Part shown: positions 1 to 10,868 of the stretch, piece by piece
Numbering within the stretch: position 1 is the stretch's first letter
How the letters are laid out: each line of letters starts with the position of its first letter
Source of the DNA: Cristatella mucedo
Taxonomy: Eukaryota > Bryozoa > Phylactolaemata > Cristatellidae
Assembly (NCBI GenBank): GCA_009760855.2
Contig: WPIO01000146.1
Span: forward strand, 432,001 to 496,000
DNA: 64,000 nt
Direction: 5' to 3'
Program-made: the position numbers and the translations under genes
The notes under the pieces: model-generated
What the model was told of the DNA's origin: nothing
Database searches by the model: none
Seen by the model: the letters and a program-made list of their open reading frames with translations, nothing else

Positions 1-1649
1 ACAACAAGATCATAAAAGAGTAAACCCCTTATGGGGTCGGGTGCCTAGTCCTGCCTCTGCTTCCCTGCTCCCCCCATAGCAACCGGCGGTAAAAGGCATT
101 CCAAGGCCCACTCCTTATTTGCTTGGCAGAAACCTGTTTACATTGGTATGTTTACATCGGATCACAAACCGGAAGTGACTGTCATTCGGCCAGTAGACGA
201 ACATTGGGGATAATGTATTGAGAATTTGCTGCTGCCAGGGCCGCCGTAACTATGGAATCCATTACCACGGCACCGCATGAATCCTGGGACAGCTGATCCA
301 GTTCCAGTATCCGCCATAACCCATAAGGCGACGGCCGGGAGTGGTCCATTGTTCGGTGGCCGGTCAGCATGGTGACCTGGATGGAACTAGAGCGTTGTTT
401 ACTGGAAGCCAGTGTGAAATTGTTGATTCATTTCTATTCAAGGAAATTTAGGTTATTTCAAGTTCTCATTTATGTCGTTAATAGTTAGATATTTGTATTG
501 GCAAATGCCGGGGTAGCCTGGATTGCCGGCCTGAGGTATGAGGCCAATTGTGTATGTGATCTGCTTAGGCTGTATAAGGATCTTGTTATGTTGACCTGAT
601 CCTAAGATCCATATTTATCTTTTTATTGAATTGTTCGTGCGATGATAGCGTTACCTAGTGCTGCCTCTTGGTTATAGCTTGGAGTTCTCAAGTTTATCTG
701 CAAACGACAGTCCAATGCCTGCTGTCATTTATGTCATATCGCCTAAAATAATGATCCGATAACCTTAAAACTTTGGAATATATGATTGATTGTAGTTACA
801 TAATGAATACAGCCTTCTCGCATGCATATTGGATCTCAGTAAATAGAGTTGTTTTGGTCAAAACTGGCTGTGTTTGCCGGTCTAAGCCTTTGTCATCCTT
901 TCACTCACATGGCTTAAAAATTTCACAGATAGGCAATTTGTGATCCAATCAACGTGAAATTCAAAGTACATGCTCTTAAGTATTTGTTTTGATGTTGCAC
1001 GACGACAAATACAGTAACACTTGTTATTCTATGTAACCTATATGCTTTGGCAGCTTAAGTTGGCTTCTCTGAGTGCTGTCACAGCAGTAGTACTTGGTAC
1101 CTGGTAAATTCTACAACTTGGTCGATACTGGGCCGATCTGTGTGAAATTTGGCATATAGCTGCAGCTCACCTGTCTCGACACTCTCCCTCTGTGCATCTA
1201 CGAATAATGATTGTGTATGCATATAATACGCCTGTCAGAAAGTGTCCGTGGGCTGTGTTCGTGATGACAGTCAACAGTTTGAGATGTCAAATTTTTTTAA
1301 TTTTTTTTGTGGGGGAGAGTGTCGAGACGAATGTACTGCATTTTTTGAGTGGTTTGCTTTATTTCTACAAAAACATTTTTTGATCGGAAAAATGTGGAGC
1401 TGACTTTTACTAGTAGTGCTATACGTGACCTTACACTTTTAAAATTCATCAGAAGGTCAATGAAGCAGCTATATCACATCAAACGATAGCTAATGCTACC
1501 ATTTTTCTTCATGCCAATTTTCATGCCATTCAGTTTACTGGTCTTCATACAATGTTTATTAAATGGGCTTTTGAGGGGACAACTACCCCTATTAGCGACC
1601 ATTTTGGGGGATAACTCCCACTACTGGCCGACTTAGACACACCTACTTA
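1..1649. other. Unassigned non-coding stretch
   Basis: No open reading frame in this stretch resembles a known protein, and no LINE, SINE or LTR motif used elsewhere in the window was recognised. The only structure noted is a 16-bp perfect inverted repeat at 1173-1188 and 1313-1328, listed separately. Confidence 0.5.
1173..1328. repeat. Short element bounded by 16-bp inverted repeats
   Basis: The arms GTCTCGACACTCTCCC (1173-1188) and its exact complement (1313-1328) enclose 124 bases that include T-rich runs. The geometry fits a miniature inverted-repeat element or a large hairpin. No clear target-site duplication was seen at the flanks, so its transposon nature is inferred. Confidence 0.35.
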
Positions 1650-1902
1650 TAAAGCAGTAAGTGGGTCCCTGGGATTCTTCCTTCATTTGCTCATGCGTGC
1701 TGATACTGTGCATGCTGCCACTAACCATATTGCATGCTGACCCTGTGCATGCTACCCCCAACCATGTTATTCATGTTGTTTATCAAGCATGGTATTACTC
1801 ACCATTCATATGTGTTTCCCTCTGCAGCAAATATGAAGCGCCTTGAAAAAAATTGAGTTCTCTGAGGGCGCTTTATCAAGTGCATTATTATTATTATTAT
1901 TA
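1650..1902 (+). mobile_element. LINE family A, 3' end with (ATT)n tail
   Basis: This 5'-truncated copy keeps only the 3' UTR and tail. It shows the family A landmarks in order: the end of the ORF (GTGGGTCCCTG), the imperfect duplicated block around TGCTGACCCTGTGCATG, then the hairpin (GCGCC with GGCGC) and a tail of about six ATT units. The landmarks match the ends of the longer copies at 26.3-27.6 and 59.9-61.1 kb. Confidence 0.85.
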
Positions 1903-4184
1903 GCTGTAATTATTGGTGCATAGTCTGCCGTCGCCCTAGCTGCAACTCTGGCTATCAGTGAGTTGCTGACGAAACCCCGATGGAAAGACCAAGCTAGGCA
2001 CCGACTTTAGCTATCTGAGCAGCACGGTGTCAATACGGTACCAATAAAGCTACAGTATAATGGCTTGTCCAGGCTGTATGTCTCCAATGGACTGGTTCTG
2101 CTTGGTGGGCAGGACTGCACTTAAGGTGTCATAATAATCGTATACTTTCGCCATTACTACCTGGTTACACTGGATTAATCTCTCCAAAAGCCTGTTGCAC
2201 AGACAGTGACACGAGCTACAAGCAGTGCTCAGTGCACCCTAACGAGTAAGCCGCAATGTCTCGAAACTGAGAGCTAACTAGCGGACTTCAGACCCTTGTC
2301 ACCAACTGAATCCACGGCCAGCTCAAGTGTTATTATTAGTAAATGTAGTACTATTTTTTGAATCTGTGGGCACGTACTAGAGAAGACGACTTGTACTCTC
2401 AGATCTTCCTGAGTGTGCAGTCAGACGCTAGCAGTTTATCTGAAACTCTGCAACTGGCTAGTCTAATGCAAAAGTCAAATTTACCCTCTCCGGCTACTTA
2501 TGAAGCACATGCACTGACTCCTCATTAAGCAGGGTATTGACTTAAAAATTAGGCACCTCACTCTGTGGTGCCTTCATTTTCTTCCTCCGCGTGATCGTAG
2601 CAAAGGCTACGGTCACTCAAGTCATTTAGAAGTTTCTGTAGATATATGAAACTTATATTGCACTTTAGGAGATCTGAATCGCTTTTGGTGAGCTTTAAAA
2701 ATGCAGCAGGGCTTGAGCCGAAAAACATTGTTACTATGTGTGACCACTTGACGTCTGGAGTAAACCAGGGCCACACATCTTTTGAGACCATGTCATTAAT
2801 CGTTTGGTCCCTCAGTGTAGAACTCTTAACTGGCTGACATCACAATTTCTTCTAATTTGAAGACAATGAAAAGAATCTAACAAATTACATGTTATTCATA
2901 CTTTTCTTAGTCCGTGTGGATTTCTATTAGTAAGCATACGCTTGCTGGTAGCATGCATAGTCTGTCTATTCAATTGGCAGTCATTTTCTTTAGCTTATAT
3001 AAAGAGCCCGGAAAGACAGCTAGCCATGGATGCTCTATATGTATGCCAAGCTACTAATATCATTCTGATTACTACCATTATTGCTTACATTTGTTTGCAG
3101 TCGTTCAAATACTGATGCCAAGCCAACACTGCAGCACTGAAAGCAAAGCTTTGAAACCAAGGATGAAAGCTAGCAAGTAGCTTACTCACTGGTCGACTAC
3201 CAGACAGGATGGATTAAGAGAATCATGCAATATTCACGGTGATAAAGCTGTATGCTAAAGCAATATTTAGGATAACCATTTGTTCGCATTATTATTTTTT
3301 GTATACATATATATATATTATATGCAGTGCGTTTCACTCTGTCAACTTGGCATAGTGGTATGCTAGCATCATAGAAGATGGCGAGCTACATGATATGCAA
3401 AGTTAAAAAGTTTCAGAATCCTCATGTTTTCTAAAAGTCGTGCAGTGGTTCTCATAAGATTACATCGGTGAGCTTAACACGAGTATTGTGCGTTTTAAAT
3501 ATTGACTTTACACAGTGGCTATAAAATGTAGAGATATTGTGTGATTTAGCATTGGGGTTCAATTAGCAATGGTTCCTTATTGATGGAGATAAATCGATGT
3601 AACCTATGCTTGGTTTTGGAGAGGTGATCATTCGATTAGGGACCCTCGGTATTGTGAGGAAATGTAGGCGAGGTAGCTACCAGAATGGAGTGAACACAGC
3701 AGAATAACGTTGAATAGTGTACTCAAGTAATGCAAACGTGGTTGAAGCACAACTTGTGCTGTACTGATATTGCAGCTCCTAGCTTCAAAGAGAGACTCGT
3801 GGGATTTACCATAAGCGACTCAAGAGGCTGCAACGTATGGATGTCAGCAGGAATGGAGTCCGAAAAAATTCTTGCAACCGAGCACAAATGTTCACGGAAA
3901 TTATCACCGGTAATATCATAATGACCTTAATTTCCTCTAGAAAGTTAATACTGGCTACAAGCACATGGAAATCACTCCAGTCAACCTGTCATTGGGCAAA
4001 ATGGAAGAAAGCAGCAAACCGAGTAGCGTGCCTTTCGAGAATTAACAAAATGATAACGGAAGACAATGTTGGGCTGCTTTGTTGCTGCTTGACGAAATTG
4101 AGCCATCGTGCAACGTGACGGAAGCATGAAGAAACGACGGACTTCCTCCTTTCATTTGTAGAGGTTTAGTGGTTAATGTGATTC
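1903..4184. other. Unassigned non-coding stretch
   Basis: No coding or repeat signature could be identified. The short reading frames here lack recognisable motifs. A small AT dinucleotide run lies at about 3306-3322. Confidence 0.5.
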
Positions 4185-4395
4185 GTCCTTTGTGTGATTC
4201 TTCATTCTGAGCATGTGGTTGCTGCCACCAACCACATTAGCACGCTGACACTATGCATGTCACCTCTAATTATGTTAAGCTTGTTGTCATCGAGCGTACG
4301 ACCACGAACTATTTGGTCATGCTTCCTTTGTAGCAAACAAACGCGACTAGAAAGAGAAAGAGTTTCTAAATGGTGCTGTAGAAATTCACTAGTAC
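4185..4395 (+). mobile_element. LINE family A, degraded 3' UTR
   Basis: The order GATTCGTCC, GCTGCCACCAACCACATT, GCTGACACTATGCATGTCACC and then a CTTTGTAGCAAA block follows the family A 3' UTR. The terminal hairpin is largely lost and no (ATT)n tail remains. This is an old copy. Confidence 0.6.
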
Positions 4396-5130
4396 TATCA
4401 TTTGTTGTCTTAAAGAGTGTGTTCCCAAACATTGACTTTTATACGTGTTAAACGTACAACTTGGCCAATTCTTTCACGATGGCTTGATAATTGGAATGTG
4501 CTCCGCTCGATTTGTATACCTCAGTCTCATACCCTGCCTATACCCTGCGTCATTTGAATTGTACGTCAAAGTTTCCTCCCTTTTTTTAGAGGTTTGGTAT
4601 ACTTGTACGGTGTTTGGCATATAATTAAGTTTTTCCTGTTTTGATACAAGACCAGCGAAACTCGTGACCTTGACTCTTACAGGTATTAGAAAGTCAACGC
4701 GAGGGCTTCGATTTCATCAGAAGATAGCTTATTTTACCCTTTTCATTTTTTACAACATGCACATCAATGGTTTCAATGGTATTTGAGAAATATCCTTGAA
4801 CGTGCTAGGCGGGGATATAACTCCTAAGCACTCGGCCATCCTCCAGGCTCGGCATCCTCGGACCCTCAGCGTGGCAGTGACCGTACTTCATAATTGCCCG
4901 TCAACCTGCAAGCATTCTGTTTCCTCCCTTTGTATTCGCGCCTCGTGCACAAGAGAGGCTTACACGGCTGCTGCTAAATCAGTCTGTGCACTCGCTTGCC
5001 TGCCTACCATGCAGCCTTCGTATCGCTCACAAATTCTTACTCGGGACCTCGTCAGCGTTTTTGGGCGCGGCTCACGCGAGCGAACCCCTTCGTTAAGACC
5101 ACGAAATCCTCGAGAGTCTGGGTGGGGGCA

Positions 5131-5312
5131 CTGTTTGGTCCATCTCTCTTATCCCCCCAGCGAGTTCTTCCGGTGGAGACAGCCAGACTCACTTGCTTGC
5201 AGCAGATGCTTACAGGCCAGCGTGCCAAACATGCGGCCCGGTTCCCGGTCTCTGAAATAAACGGCATCTGCCTGAGCTGTTTTGATCTGTGCACGACTGC
5301 CCACACAAACTC
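5131..5312 (+). repeat. Gypsy element 5' LTR (3' portion certain)
   Basis: The segment from about 5220 to 5312 is repeated at about 6925-7015. Both copies carry GCGGCCC, an AATAAACGG polyadenylation-like core, TCTGCCTGAGC and TTGATCTGTG. Duplication on both sides of gag and pol fragments identifies it as LTR. The start at 5131 (TGTTTGG) is a guess from the usual TG start; the LTR could begin further left. Confidence 0.6.
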
Positions 5313-5317
5313 AGCAG

Positions 5318-5333
5318 TGGCGGCGAGGTGGAT
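5318..5333 (+). promoter_or_regulatory. Candidate primer-binding site (TGGCGGCGAGG)
   Basis: A TGGCG-type sequence lies a few bases after the LTR end, where a tRNA primer-binding site is expected in LTR retrotransposons. The cognate tRNA was not determined. Confidence 0.45.
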
Positions 5334-5344
5334 TTTTTGTCGTG

Positions 5345-6075
5345 GCAATCGGTGAAGGCTTCATCTACTTTGAGAAGGAAAGGCTGGCGTTCGGTGATAG
5401 CCTGGATATGCTCGAACAGTACGTGCTGGCTCAGGAGATTCTGGTAGATCACCATAAAGCCGTATTCCTGAGTTCTATCGGATCGAAGGCGAACGCTCTG
5501 CTGCTTCGTGGCCTTGTATCACCAGCCAAGCCGTCGGATAAGAGCCTGTTGGGAAATCAGGCAAGCCCTTACTGACCATCCTATACCCGTACTTCGGAAA
5601 AATGACGAGACCTATACGTTCCACAGTCGTCATCAACGACAAGGTGAAACTGCGAGAACAATTTTAGCCGTCTTGCCTCTCCTCGCGCTCAGCACTACGG
5701 ATTCAACCAATTCTTGCTGAAACCTCTGAGAAACCTGCTGGTATGTGACCTTTCGTGCAATGCGACTCGGCAAAGGCTGTGGCAGTAAAACTTCTGTCAC
5801 TTGACATGGCATTACAATATGCGACAGCGGCAAAGCAGCAGCAAAAAGAGGTCGCATCAACCGAAAAGGGTTCCGAGCATTCGACTGCCCAAATTTTACC
5901 AGTTGAAAGGATTATTGGACCACTCTTTAAGGTGACGGCGTGATTAAGCCGTGCTCAACCCTGCACGAACGGCGAAGGTGCCCTCATCACTTTAATATAT
6001 GCCACATCAGCAGGATACACGGTCATATTAAAAGAGTGTGTAGAAGTAAAGATCGGCATCCTATGCGAGCGGCTA
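5345..6075 (+). pseudogene. gag: Ty3/Gypsy gag (decayed)
   Basis: This encoded the structural polyprotein that packages retrotransposon RNA in cytoplasmic particles. Across shifting frames it shows typical Gypsy gag landmarks: a capsid-like segment (LLLRGLVSPAKPSDKSL, about 5505-5555), then an FHSRHQRQGE segment (about 5618-5645) matching the conserved F-x-x-R-x-Q-x-x-GE block, then a segment ending in ALQYATAAKQQQKE (about 5810-5850), and a degenerate zinc knuckle (CHISRIHGHIKRVC, about 6001-6045). Several frameshifts and stops separate these blocks, so no intact protein is made. It is followed directly by the protease, as in Gypsy elements. Recognition is by motif order; a profile search was not possible. 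Confidence 0.75.
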
Positions 6076-6084
6076 AAAAGGCGA

Positions 6085-6437
6085 TTGCCACAGAAACAAA
6101 TTCAGACAAATAAGTGGACATCAGAATTATTCAATGTTGACGGAACACCTGCTCACATGGAATTCGACACGGGATCTAGCATTTATACACTATCCTTGCA
6201 TAAGTGTAAATGTGTCTGTCCACACCTCACCCTGGAGCCAACGAATATTACAGTACGGCCGTATGGCGGTACTTCGGAGAGCTCCCTTGTTGGCATAATT
6301 CATCCACAGGCTGAATACCGAGGAAAGAAAGGTCCAAGCTCGACTTTTTGTCCTTGCTGAAACCGACGTACCGCTCTTCGGCAGAGCACGGATATTGGCT
6401 TTTGATCTCGATATCGGCAGGATGGTCGTCGTGACTT
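6085..6437 (+). pseudogene. Ty3/Gypsy retropepsin (decayed)
   Basis: This is the aspartic protease that matures Gag-Pol. The frame starting at 6085 contains VDGTPAHMEFDTGSS, where D-T-G is the retropepsin active site followed by S (about 6163-6180). Downstream in a second frame, ETDVPLFGRARIL (about 6362-6400) matches the conserved protease C-terminal block of the L-(F/L)-G-R type. One frameshift near 6340 separates the two parts. The gene sits between gag and RT, the standard Gypsy order. It cannot give a functional enzyme as it stands. Confidence 0.8.
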
Positions 6438-6566
6438 AGACGCTCTTCTTACCAAAGCATGAAGATCGATTCCACCAGACGCTGGGTAAGTTCAGCTTCG
6501 TCAAGGCCAAATTGCATGCTCGTAAAAATTCAGTACCCGTGCATATCAAGTATTGAACTGTGACAT

Positions 6567-6925
6567 TTGCTATATGCGAGAAGGTACAGGCGGAGCTTAA
6601 CAAATTGCTCTGATGGGGCTCATTTCCCGGGCCGAGCGGATCGAATGGGCTACTCCAGTGGTGCCAAAACTAAGCCCGACGGCTCGATCTGCCTCTGTGG
6701 GAACTACAAAGCAACTCTGAATTCACAGATAATCGTTGATTCATACCCAATGACTTCGATTGACGACTTGCATGAGAAACTAAATGGCAGGACATTGTTT
6801 TCAAAGCTGGACCTATTCCGTGCATTTACGCAGATCGAACTTGAGAAAAAATCCAAAGTTTTTGTCTCGGTTACTACACACAAGGGTTTGTGTGAATGCA
6901 TCCACGTGCCGTTCGTTGTTGCTTG
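6567..6925 (+). pseudogene. pol: Ty3/Gypsy reverse transcriptase, N-terminal part
   Basis: The reading frame contains the Gypsy RT fingers/palm blocks: KTKPDGSICLCGNYKATLN (about 6670-6725, compare the usual K-x-DGS-x-R-x-C-x-DYR), YPMTSIDDLHEKLNG (about 6745-6790) and FSKLDLFRAFTQIELE (about 6799-6845, which includes the first catalytic Asp of LDL). The frame ends near 6925 where the LTR fragment begins, so the YxDD active site, RNase H and integrase are absent. An upstream frameshift separates it from the E-W-A-T-P-type block at about 6640-6665. The loss of the 3' half of pol is a deletion, not read-through. Confidence 0.85.
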
Positions 6926-7025
6926 CTGACCGTGCGGCCCAGTTCCTTGTATCCAAAATAAACGGTGTCTGCCTGAGCCGTCTTGATCTGTGTGTGAATG
7001 CCGGCACAAACATAACACGCACGAT
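6920..7025 (+). repeat. Gypsy element 3' LTR fragment
   Basis: This is the second copy of the 5220-5312 LTR segment, with the same AATAAACGG core and CTGCCTGAGC block. It starts inside the LTR, so the break joining RT to LTR removed the LTR's left part. No target-site duplication was identified. Confidence 0.7.
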
Positions 7026-7479
7026 TCTAGCAATGCACGAAGACCTGAAGCTAGCAATGCATTGACAGCAACGACAGTGCTCCATAGTCTAGATGCAGTG
7101 CTAACAGCGATGCCGTATTACGAATTGCCGAACAATGGCGTCAATATTACGGCCGATTCGACCGATGACTTCGACCCGACTAGGAGGCTCACGCTCAGAG
7201 CTAGGACTAACCTCCCAGCAGACCATTGCTTTTAAAAAATCCGATGGATGTAAGGTAAAGAGAAGCGTTATATAGTAGCAACGTTATCGGTCAGACAGTA
7301 GAATGCCGAGTCAACAGACTTAAATAGGCTAATTGCAATTCTCAAAATTGCATTGAAATACGCTCATACAAGCTCTTCCAGGATGTTTACTTTAGAATGC
7401 ACAAGAAATCCAGATGCTCTGTTAAAGTAGACTTTTCACTAGCCGACCATTTTTGTTCAAAAATTGAGTCGCTAGCTTG
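7026..7479. other. Unassigned stretch between Gypsy and LINE copies
   Basis: Short reading frames lack recognisable motifs. The stretch is GC-rich up to about 7230 and AT-rich after that; nothing else was seen. Confidence 0.45.
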
Positions 7480-8592
7480 ACGAATTCTCTCAACTCCCTT
7501 GCTGCATGAATTACTGGAAGTCTCACATGGATGTCAGCAAACTTTCTCAAAAAAGTCCTCTGGACCCTATTCCCACTGTCCTGCTCCTACGTTGCATTGA
7601 TCTGCTGCTGCCATGCATAACTAACATCGTTGATATGTCATTAGCCTCAGGTCATGTCCCAGAAACTTTCAAAAAAGCGGTAGTCTTGCCACTTTTCAAG
7701 AAAGCGAAACTAGACCAAGAGAGCTTAAGCAACTACCGCCCAGTCTCTCTTCTACCATTCCCATCAAAGATACTGGAACGGGTGGTGGCCGACCAGCTGA
7801 CCTCATGTATTCGAACCTCACACCTTGCTAGTAAGTTCCGGTCTGGCTTTAGAGCTAATCGCTCCGCAGAGGCTGCATTGCTTAGGCTGTACAACAACCT
7901 ACTTAGGAGTGCAGACATGGGTAGAGTATCTCTGCTTGTTTTGCTTGATCTTTCGGCAGAGTTTGATACCATCGATCACAAAGTTCTTGTAGAGCGCCTC
8001 TGATCTCGCCTGGGCATCGCTGGCCCTGCTCTGCAGTGGTTCAGGTCCTATCTCAGTGGGAGACTCCAGAGTATTGACGTGAATGGACAAAGATCATCTG
8101 AATTACCTCTGAAATATGGAGTACCTCAGGGCTCCACGATAGGTTCTGTTCTTTTCAAGATTTATACTCTCCCTCTTGCTGATGTGAATACTAAGCACAA
8201 TCTAGGCTTTCACTTCTATGCGGATGACATTCAGTAGTACCTTTGCGTTGATCCCTCCCAGACTTCAAGCTACTCAAATTCACTCAACTCACTTGCTGCA
8301 TGCATTTATGACATTAGCATGTGGATGGCAGCAAATTTAAAAAAATAAACGGTGATGAAAATAACTTACTTGTCATGGGCAAACCCAGTGTGATTCAGAG
8401 ATTGGAAAGGCTGACTAAAAATTGGCTCTGCCAGAGTATCTCCAGTTGAATCAGCTCGAAATATAGGTGTCATATTCCAAAGCGCCCTCTCGGTTGACGA
8501 CCATATCAGCTCTAGAGTCAAATCTGCATATTTTCAGCTTTTTCCAGCAAATGTAAAGTGCTAGGATAGTATAATAATAATAATAATAAGGC
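7480..8592 (+). mobile_element. LINE family A copy with RT, internally deleted 3' end
   Basis: This is the family A copy reaching furthest 5' into the ORF with a clear reading frame. The frame 7506-8003 covers the RT N-terminal blocks: PLDPIPTVLLLRCIDLLLPC, LSNYRPVSLLPF, FRSGFRANRSAEAALLRLY and LLVLLDLSAEFDTIDHKVL, the last being RT block A with Asp at DLSAEFD. A TGA at 8001-8003 and later shifts break it. Further on come a PQGS block (about 8128), a degenerate YADD box (FHFYADDIQ then a stop, about 8210-8238) and a segment ending YFQLF near 8543. The copy then jumps directly to the 3' hairpin and (ATA/ATT)n tail, so the RT thumb and most of the 3' UTR are deleted. It cannot encode an active enzyme. 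Confidence 0.85.
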
Positions 8593-8690
8593 ACTTGATC
8601 CTTTTTACTTTTCAGTTGTTTGCAGCAAATGTAAAGTGCTTTGATAGAGGCTGAGTTCTCTGAGGGAGCTATAGAAAAACAGTATTATTA
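8593..8690 (+). mobile_element. LINE family A tail, tandem to previous copy
   Basis: A second CAGCAAATGTAAAGTGCT block with TTCTCTGAGGG and a short ATT tail follows directly after the first tail. It is a separate, extremely 5'-truncated insertion or a duplication of the tail. Confidence 0.65.
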
Positions 8691-9892
8691 TTAGCTGCAC
8701 AGGAGTGGGTGGTCAGTTCGCACTAGAGGCGAACAAAGAGGTCGCCCAGGTACGAGGGAAGGGACATATCTAGAAAGAAACAAGGAGGTCGGATAGGTGC
8801 ATGGACGTGACGTGCTATGTAAAGTCCATAGACAGAGATCAAGTTGACTGAAACTGATAGGAAATGGATTGTTATTACTACTGTTATTATTAATCAACCT
8901 GTCTCATGAGGTGCCAAAAGGTTAGACAAGTGAAAGGTAGCGAAGACAATTTGCAGCCAGACCGATGATCTTAAAGTCAATTCAGTGCTTGACAGGAACT
9001 AAGTAATTCTCAGAGAAAAGCAGAGTGCTTAAGGAGATACGCTATTATCTTCAGACATGGGACCATCCAGGTTTAGCATCAATTTCAAGCAAATAAAACC
9101 TAGAGTAGAGAAATGTGAGTACAGGCATTGGTCGTAATTAAAATGCAATTTCGCACGTGCAATAGATGTCTCGTTAATTGTTCTTTTTTCTTAGCCTGTA
9201 ACCACTTTTAAATTGATACTATGCAGAACATATAACGACTTTACAAAGTCGATTAGCTCATCAACTAATTACTAGTTTTAGTAATAACAGGCCTCACGTT
9301 ACGGTCCGTCGTTGCTGAAGGGGTGCTGCAAAAACAATCGTGACAGTGAATTCTTACAGCTTTAAGGCAATCATAGGCTATTAGATGACTACTAGATTTG
9401 CCACATGTCATTTTTAGCTCCTGCTAGCCTCAGAAAGTTGCTGTCTGTCAGAGTGTTCCTGTCTTTGGTGCTTTATCAAGGTACAACTTGGGTATTTGCT
9501 ACTTTTATAATTTAGGCGACGTATCTTATGCAAATATGGATAAGAATACAATCACAACCCCTTCTTCAAGCTGACGACTCATTGAAACTTTAGAACTATC
9601 GCATCTGCTGTGCAAATCTGGGTGAACGTGTCTCAGCCCTAGCACTGCCACATGCATCCGCAGCAACTGATAAATGCAGTCGGTATAGCCTAATAGCTAC
9701 CACCAGCCTTTAAATCCGAACCCCTTAGCTCAAATTAGCCGTCTGCTTAGCTTCGCCACTTGCAACGTTGGTCAATTCTTTCTTCTCTTCACATGACGGA
9801 AGACCCCTAGGAATTTTGACACGTTGGAATTACCTTGAAATATACGGCTCAGCAATTGGGTAATCTAATATATGCAATATATTGTACCTCAA
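8691..9892. other. Unassigned non-coding stretch
   Basis: The stretch starts with about 200 bases ending in an ATT-rich run (8866-8895), possibly another degraded tail. The rest shows no coding or repeat signature. Confidence 0.45.
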
Positions 9893-10015
9893 TCTGTAAC
9901 TCTACCAACTCATAAAGACTATGTAGTTTTTAGGCAGGCAAGTTTTGTATAGCCCACTCACATCCTAAGCGGCTTTCGGTAGCCAACAGACTTTGTCTGT
10001 GGTTGAGCACAGCTT
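9893..10015 (-). mobile_element. LINE family B 3' UTR fragment
   Basis: Reverse-strand match to the family B 3' UTR (compare 43920-44050): the GTCTGTTGGCTACCGAA, GCCGCTTAGG and GTGGGCTATACAAAACT blocks appear as complements in the expected order. Confidence 0.75.
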
Positions 10016-10261
10016 TTATTAACTAGCACTTGTTATGTTATAAAGTTAGTTATCCGGCAAAATCCAAGAATTATTATCCGGCCGGTAGTTTATCGAATTT
10101 ATCTTGCAGTCGCTTTTGACTTCCGAGGCTTTAGTGGCATCCTAACGCATCCGTGGGCTGCCCATTAATTGCGTTTGAAGATAATGGATAGAATGTAGGA
10201 AAAATAGGGATCAGCGACTTACTGCAAGCCACTCTAATTAGGCTAAAATCGACAAGACGTT

Positions 10262-10868
10262 GGGCCCTCAAGCCAGAAGCGCCCTCAGAGAACTCAATGT
10301 CTTTATACGTGCTTTACAATCGCTTCATAGGAAGCATGATAGAACGGTTAGCAGTACTGTGCTCAATAATCAATGAGAATAACACGGCTAGGAACGATGT
10401 GCACATGGGGGTCAGCCTGCAATTCTGGTTAGTGGCAGCATGCAACACCGTCAGCACGCATAAGCACATAAAGGACAAATCACACGGACCAACTAATGCT
10501 GTCATAAATAGATGCGTTTCTATTTTCTTTTTAAATGCGGAAAAGTCAAAAGATGGGACGACACTGGGCGGAAGTGATTTCCAGGCTTTGGGAGTGTACA
10601 AACTAAAGGCACGATCTTCAAAGGATTTTAGGTTAGTATGAGGTTTTTTAAACAGCTAGATTCCAAAGAGCTGATCAAACGATGCTTAGCCTGGTGGGGA
10701 AAAGATCTGATAAGTAGGCTGGAGCCAATTTATGAAGAGACCTGAAGGTGAGTGATACAACTTCAAAGTTGATGCGTCGCTTTACTGGGAGCTAGTGCAG
10801 GTCGGCAAGAAGTAGTGAGATATGGCAACTGCGATGCTTACGCCAGACAAGCCTAGCTGCAATCTTCG
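10262..10868 (-). mobile_element. LINE family A 3' portion, minus strand
   Basis: Read on the minus strand it includes the end of the RT ORF (YTPKAWKSLPPSVV, then a segment ending THLFMTALVG) and the 3' UTR with the GCATGCTGCCACTAACC block. The hairpin end is partly preserved at about 10270-10310. The (ATT)n tail is missing, and the 5' truncation lies near 10868, next to satellite sequence. Confidence 0.8.

Larger units (their letters stand above)
4800..7025 (+). mobile_element. Truncated Ty3/Gypsy LTR retrotransposon
   Basis: The element is read from a chain of features in one orientation: a GC-rich 5' region ending in an LTR-like R/U5 segment (about 5220-5312), a primer-binding-like site, gag, retropepsin, the N-terminal half of a Gypsy-type reverse transcriptase, and a second copy of the LTR end (about 6920-7015). 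The rest of pol (RT active site, RNase H, integrase) is missing, so the 3' LTR fragment directly follows the RT fingers/palm. All coding parts carry stops and frameshifts. The left limit is uncertain; base composition changes near 4800. Confidence 0.8.
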
